Shown: positions 59,546-64,000 of the stretch, piece after piece | Numbering within the stretch: position 1 is the stretch's first letter | Layout of the letters: the number at the start of each line of letters is the position of its first letter | NCBI GenBank assembly: GCA_905147135.1 | Contig: LR990054.1 | Location: 14,359,001-14,423,000, forward strand | Length of the DNA: 64,000 nt | From: Blastobasis lacticolella | Taxonomy: Eukaryota > Arthropoda > Insecta > Lepidoptera > Blastobasidae | Direction of reading: 5' to 3' | Made by a program: the position numbers and the translations under genes | The notes under the pieces: generated by a model | Databases searched by the model: none | Told to the model about the DNA's origin: nothing | What the model saw: only the letters and a program-made list of their open reading frames with translations

Positions 59546-61803
59546 ATTAGCCAACTGTTAATTACAAAAAATATACTCTATATAAATGATATTGTTGTTC
59601 CTTATGTTAACAGGTACAATACTTGACTGGTAGGTTGTTAGAACAAAAATCTTTGTACGAATTGGTTTATACCTAAGTATGCATGTAAACATCACGTTAT
59701 TTCTAGTGTAAGAATGCAGGTAGTTGTTAATACCGATTTCTAAGGACACCGTCCAATAAATATTATTCTCATAAATACGTAGTTTGATTGCACTTCGATT
59801 TTCCTAGAAATTATTAAATACAGACAGAGACTTCTTGTGTTTGATACTTTTTTCATGATTATTATTTACAATTTTGTGTACAATAAATGGTTAAATAAAA
59901 TAAATAAAATACTTTTTGGAGTCTTTAATATATTCCTGACTCAATACATTTTTAACTGCATAAAGAGGCATATGTGTAGACGGTCCATTGAAAAGTGACA
60001 TCCCAAACCTAAGCCTTTGAGGCACAGTGAGCTGCTGAGCGTACAGACTCCCTAACATTATATGTATGTTCTGTGTTTGTTCATTTTGCAAATGAGAGTA
60101 CCTTTAGACATGTCTTTCGCAGAACTGCCTTTTGAAGAACCCCAAGTGGCAGATGGCAGGTATTAATTAATATGGGTGAAATATATTACATCGTTGCGAT
60201 GGCGGCAAAGTTACAGTGGCACCAAACTAACAGTTTCTCAGAATATTCCGCAGAACAACAGAAAACTCACGTCTCTCCGGAGAATAGTGTTAGTGTAACC
60301 GATGATAGGATATCGGTCTGAAATCAGGGAGATAATTACTTTGGAGGTGCCTGTAATGAAATTTGCAGGTCAACGATTGGATTCTGTTTTTACGACGTTT
60401 TTGGTTGGAGGTAAATTGACTGAAATAATGTTCATAGGGCAAGGTGTGCATGTATATTTTTGAAATGCAAAGTATGTTTTTAATTATGATAATTATGTAA
60501 GTACGCGACAAGAACGGAGGGGTAAAATAACTAAGCATAGCTATGTTGCTTTTCAAAATTATCTTCACATTAAAACACATGTAGTGTCTGCTTTATGTCA
60601 TTCAGTTCACAAATAAAAATACATGTGAATTTAAACAATCCTGATAAACTGATTGAATTAAAAGTACAAAATAGTACGAGTACACAATAAAGCTTTAAAA
60701 CTGCATAATCTTAAATTATAATTTTGTAATTAAACATGTAATGAAACAGTAAAAAAAGTATGTTTGTAAGTACATATAATAATTTAGAGCGATGAAGAAA
60801 TAGTAAAACAATAAGAATTTCTAATTTATTTTCTGTCTGTTTATACACGGTAATCTCAGGAACTACTAGACGGATATGAATGAAACTTTTTTGTTGTGTA
60901 GGTGTTAAGCCTGGGCAACATATAGGGTATAATTGATTTTGGAAACTGGAACACCTGATGTAGAACCATAATAGACCAGCATAACTATAAGAAGTATGGA
61001 AATGGTGCCAAATGGATTTTGAGGGGTAGTCACAGGTAGGTCCAACTTAAAATCAAGGCCATGTTTCATCTAATTCAGTTGGGTAGAAACAGAGACTGTA
61101 GTATGACCTCTCCGCAGTACTAGCTTTCATTTAAAACGGTCGTTCAGGTAAAAGATAAACTGCCCTTAAAATGATTTCCACGCGGACGAAGTCGTGGACA
61201 AAATCAATAAAAAATAAAATTATACGAGTTCAGAATAACCTTGCACCTAAAATGTAGGAAAGCCAATTACGAAACTAATTAAGCGATAAATTCGTCGACA
61301 TAATTTCAATGTTTCATTTTCCCAATTCTACTGAATTGGAAGCGAAGAAGTGAAAGCTTTAAACCATCCAGAAATTTCCAAAGAGTACTGTTAGAACCTT
61401 GGACCTTTAAATCCCTTAGCAGTAAACACTCCTGCCCTCTAAACTTCCTAATGCTCAAGTGGCAGCTGAAGCACGTTGAAGGCTTTTCCATGAATAAACG
61501 TAATTCCTCTGATGAATTTAAATGTACGTGATTATTTATATGTGGGCGGCCATTTTAATGAGTTATGGCCGCAAATTACCGAATTGACCTTCTCGTTAAT
61601 GAGACATAATCATACTCCAGCGAATGTGGTGTCGATTCGGGGTACTTTTATTCCGTTGTGGATTCTAGTACAAATATTAGGTACGTATTTATTACATTAT
61701 ATTATACTCTGTTGTTTTTGTGGGTCTACCAAATGTAATAATTAATGTTGAGCATGTTTATGTGTGTTGCTCTACTACTACCATACTCGTGCAGACAGCA
61801 CAT

Positions 61804-61866
61804 TAGGTGTAGGGTAGGTGTAGGGGTAGGGTATGGTAGGGTAGGTGTAGGGTAGGGTAGGGTAGC
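61804..61866 (+). repeat. GTAGG/TAGGG-rich minisatellite
   Basis: About 60 bp built from gtaggg, gtaggt and tggtaggg variants. It resembles but is not the insect telomere repeat TTAGG. Confidence 0.85.
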
Positions 61867-62762
61867 GATAGGACGCCACGCGAACGAAGTCGCGCCGGGC
61901 CTACTAGTTCACCAATATTTGTAAATGTAGTTGTATTATTTTATGTTGTTCTTCGCAAATGTGCTGAAAAACTTCGTGTCCCTCGCGTTCATTGCTATAA
62001 GGCGTTTACGATCAGATTGGTATGGAACTTTGTCGAAGTAAATTGAAAGACAGTTCTCGGACTAATTAGCTAACGCTATTTTAGTAACAAAAATTATAAT
62101 TGAAAACCATTTGACTCGAGGCGAGCGGTTCAAAAATGAAGTCCTCGATGACGTGCGTAATTACGCACACTAATAAACACGTGAGGTCTTTATTTACTTT
62201 GCCGCACTCGTAATGTTTGAGCTTGTATTGTTTAACACATAACCCCAACAATTATTCGAATGTTGATCTTAAACAAGTTGCTCATAGTTGATCTTAAACA
62301 ATACAAAGTCGACCGATAGTTCGGGATTGTTATTAAGTTTATATAGGTATATCTATATATGCTATTACATACAGGCATTAAACATATTCTGGCCCGCTTG
62401 GCCGGTGTTTTGTTCGCTCTTCCACTAAGTTAACCGCCAATGGTTTATTTGGGAATCCAGGCGTATCCTATAATCTTATTTACCTACGCAAAATCGTTCG
62501 AACAACGTTTCATTCGTTCATAATATAAACGATTGAGATAAAAACGCTGATAACCTCAATTCTGACTGCGAACGTAATGCTGTGCTTGCGTTTATTTTGT
62601 TCGCAAGTGATTCGAGTTGGTCGACCGACCCATCTCGGAAATAAACACGATTGTTCTGTTATTCGTAGATTGCTGACCTGATCGATATTAGAGAGGAAAT
62701 ATAAATGCTCAGAATAGCTAGGATGTATAGTACACAGTTTTCGTATTTATATTGTAGTACCT

Positions 62763-63010
62763 AGCCGTATGGTGTCCGGCAGATTTAACAATTTACACTC
62801 GTGGGTGTTTAGGCTATTAGTGTGTTCGAGGCAAAATATCTTGGGTCTCCGTAGACTGGAAAATAGGAAGCAGCAATTTCCATTGTTATATTTATGACAG
62901 TGTGATCTCTAACCCGCCTTCCAAACGTGGAGATTATGACAATAACCTCCCCTTTCGTCGGAGAGGCCCTACGTTCTGCAGTGGACTGTTATGGGCTGTG
63001 GTGATGATGA
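62763..63010 (+). repeat. rep-C copy
   Basis: Plus copy with small deletions; ends gggctgtggtgatgatga. Confidence 0.82.
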
Positions 63011-63717
63011 CCTTTCGCCAGTGACATCGTTTGTGTAAAATGTATGATAAAAACACGATAATTTAACATTAAATTTTAAAAAACTATCGTCCAAAATCAG
63101 TTAACTTAGATAAAAAAATCTATTATAAAACACCAGTTATCTAACTAAATTAGTTTGGGGAATGAAGCAGATTATATACATTTTAAAACTAACATAAACT
63201 AGATTGCAAATTAAGGCGTCGTCCATTAACCACGTTGGGCTTTTTGACAAGTTTTTAGATCATCCAATGCCTGCTCCTGCAATATCACAGTCATAGTCAT
63301 ATATTCTATATTTATGATACACAGGTCATGCAACCTGTCATAACTGAGTAAAAACTAATGATTAAAGAATAATACTTCTTAATAGGAACACAATTTCACC
63401 CACCACGTTATTTCTATCACAACAACAAACATAAAAATATAGAGAAAGGCAAATCCATCACCTGACGGAAAGTGATCACTGCCGAACATGGCACCCGCAA
63501 AATCCTGGGGGTCAGACATGCAATGATATTGAGACAACCCTTAAGATAGGTAGGTGGAGGCTCGCTTTTTTAATGGTTAAATGCAGTACTGATTTTAAAA
63601 CTGGTAAAAAAAAAAACAATTCTGCAGCAAGCTCGTTCCAAAACACAGTAGAAAGTTTCCTGAAAATCATATGGCGATCAACCGCCATTCATCTTTTTAG
63701 ATGAGTGACGGTTGATC

Positions 63718-64000
63718 CATCTGTTAATGGCCATCTTGACGTAAATATCCCGATTGTTCTTTCGCGCGAAGACCCAGGGCCCGCCTTTACCATGATCCAG
63801 GATTTGGTAGAGCCGGCAATTACAGTTGAGCAACTACCATTTGACCTCAGTGACTCTGTTAACAGGGAACCTTGACCAGATTGGATCATGGTTACACATT
63901 CAGTCGGCTGAATGTGCAGGTTTCATGACGAAGTTCTCCCTCACCGTAAGAGCATCATTTAGTATTCAACTAATGTACATATCTAACAAAAAGTCATTAG
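63718..64000 (-). repeat. SINE-S copy clipped by the window end
   Basis: The 3' end is at the left (cttgacgtaaatatcccg); the body runs through both catgatcca blocks to atgtacatatctaac at 64000. The tRNA head would lie beyond the edge. Confidence 0.8.

Larger units (their letters stand above)
34909..64000. other. Upstream region with no recognised protein gene
   Basis: I found no convincing host coding exon here. Short frames are chance or lie in repeats. Relatively repeat-free stretches are 36160-37390, 45300-45930, 46010-47820, 48080-48865, 49505-51300, 54730-56395 and 59550-62760. If 58295-58550 is the first exon, most of this is the first intron. Confidence 0.5.

Overview
The window looks like a lepidopteran (moth or butterfly) nuclear scaffold: AT-rich, intron-rich, packed with short tRNA-derived SINEs and 5'-truncated LINE ends carrying (ATG)n tails, with a mariner remnant, an RTE-type retrotransposon and several MITE-like elements. 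The species call is an inference from repeat style; there is nothing bacterial, no CRISPR array and no operon.

The only convincing host gene lies on the minus strand over the left half (about 34908 down to 1489, continuing past the left edge). I rebuilt it from eight coding exons whose splice sites and phases all fit: 34491-34673 (start Met and signal peptide), 27337-27437, 22236-22444, 18170-18310 (a six-cysteine thrombospondin type 1 repeat), then 7994-8196, 6483-6667, 2279-2402 and 1489-1561, which together encode a thrombospondin-N/laminin-G-like (TSPN) domain. The visible product is about 406 residues of a secreted matrix-type protein. Its first ~100 mature residues resemble an NtA/TIMP-like OB fold. 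What follows the TSPN domain (collagen repeats, VWC or other) is outside the window, so I give no gene symbol. A possible upstream non-coding first exon sits at 58295-58550.

Introns and the right half (35-64 kb) are mainly mobile-element debris. Main families: RTE-1 (best copy 12032-14100, with a 15-bp target-site duplication and one frameshift); SINE-S, with a Ser-tRNA-like head; SINE-G, with a Gly-tRNA-like head; rep-C, a ~260-bp family ending in TGATGATG; LINE-P, the 3' end of another LINE with a GRPKKRW motif; various LINE ends of jockey/CR1 type; a mariner transposase pseudogene (35350-36160); and four or five TIR elements. Several unrelated families share the ATG-repeat tail, suggesting that one RTE-type machinery mobilised them.

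The most unusual host-related structure is at 6060-6667: the 3' end of one TSPN exon, with its splice donor, is repeated about four more times in the following intron.
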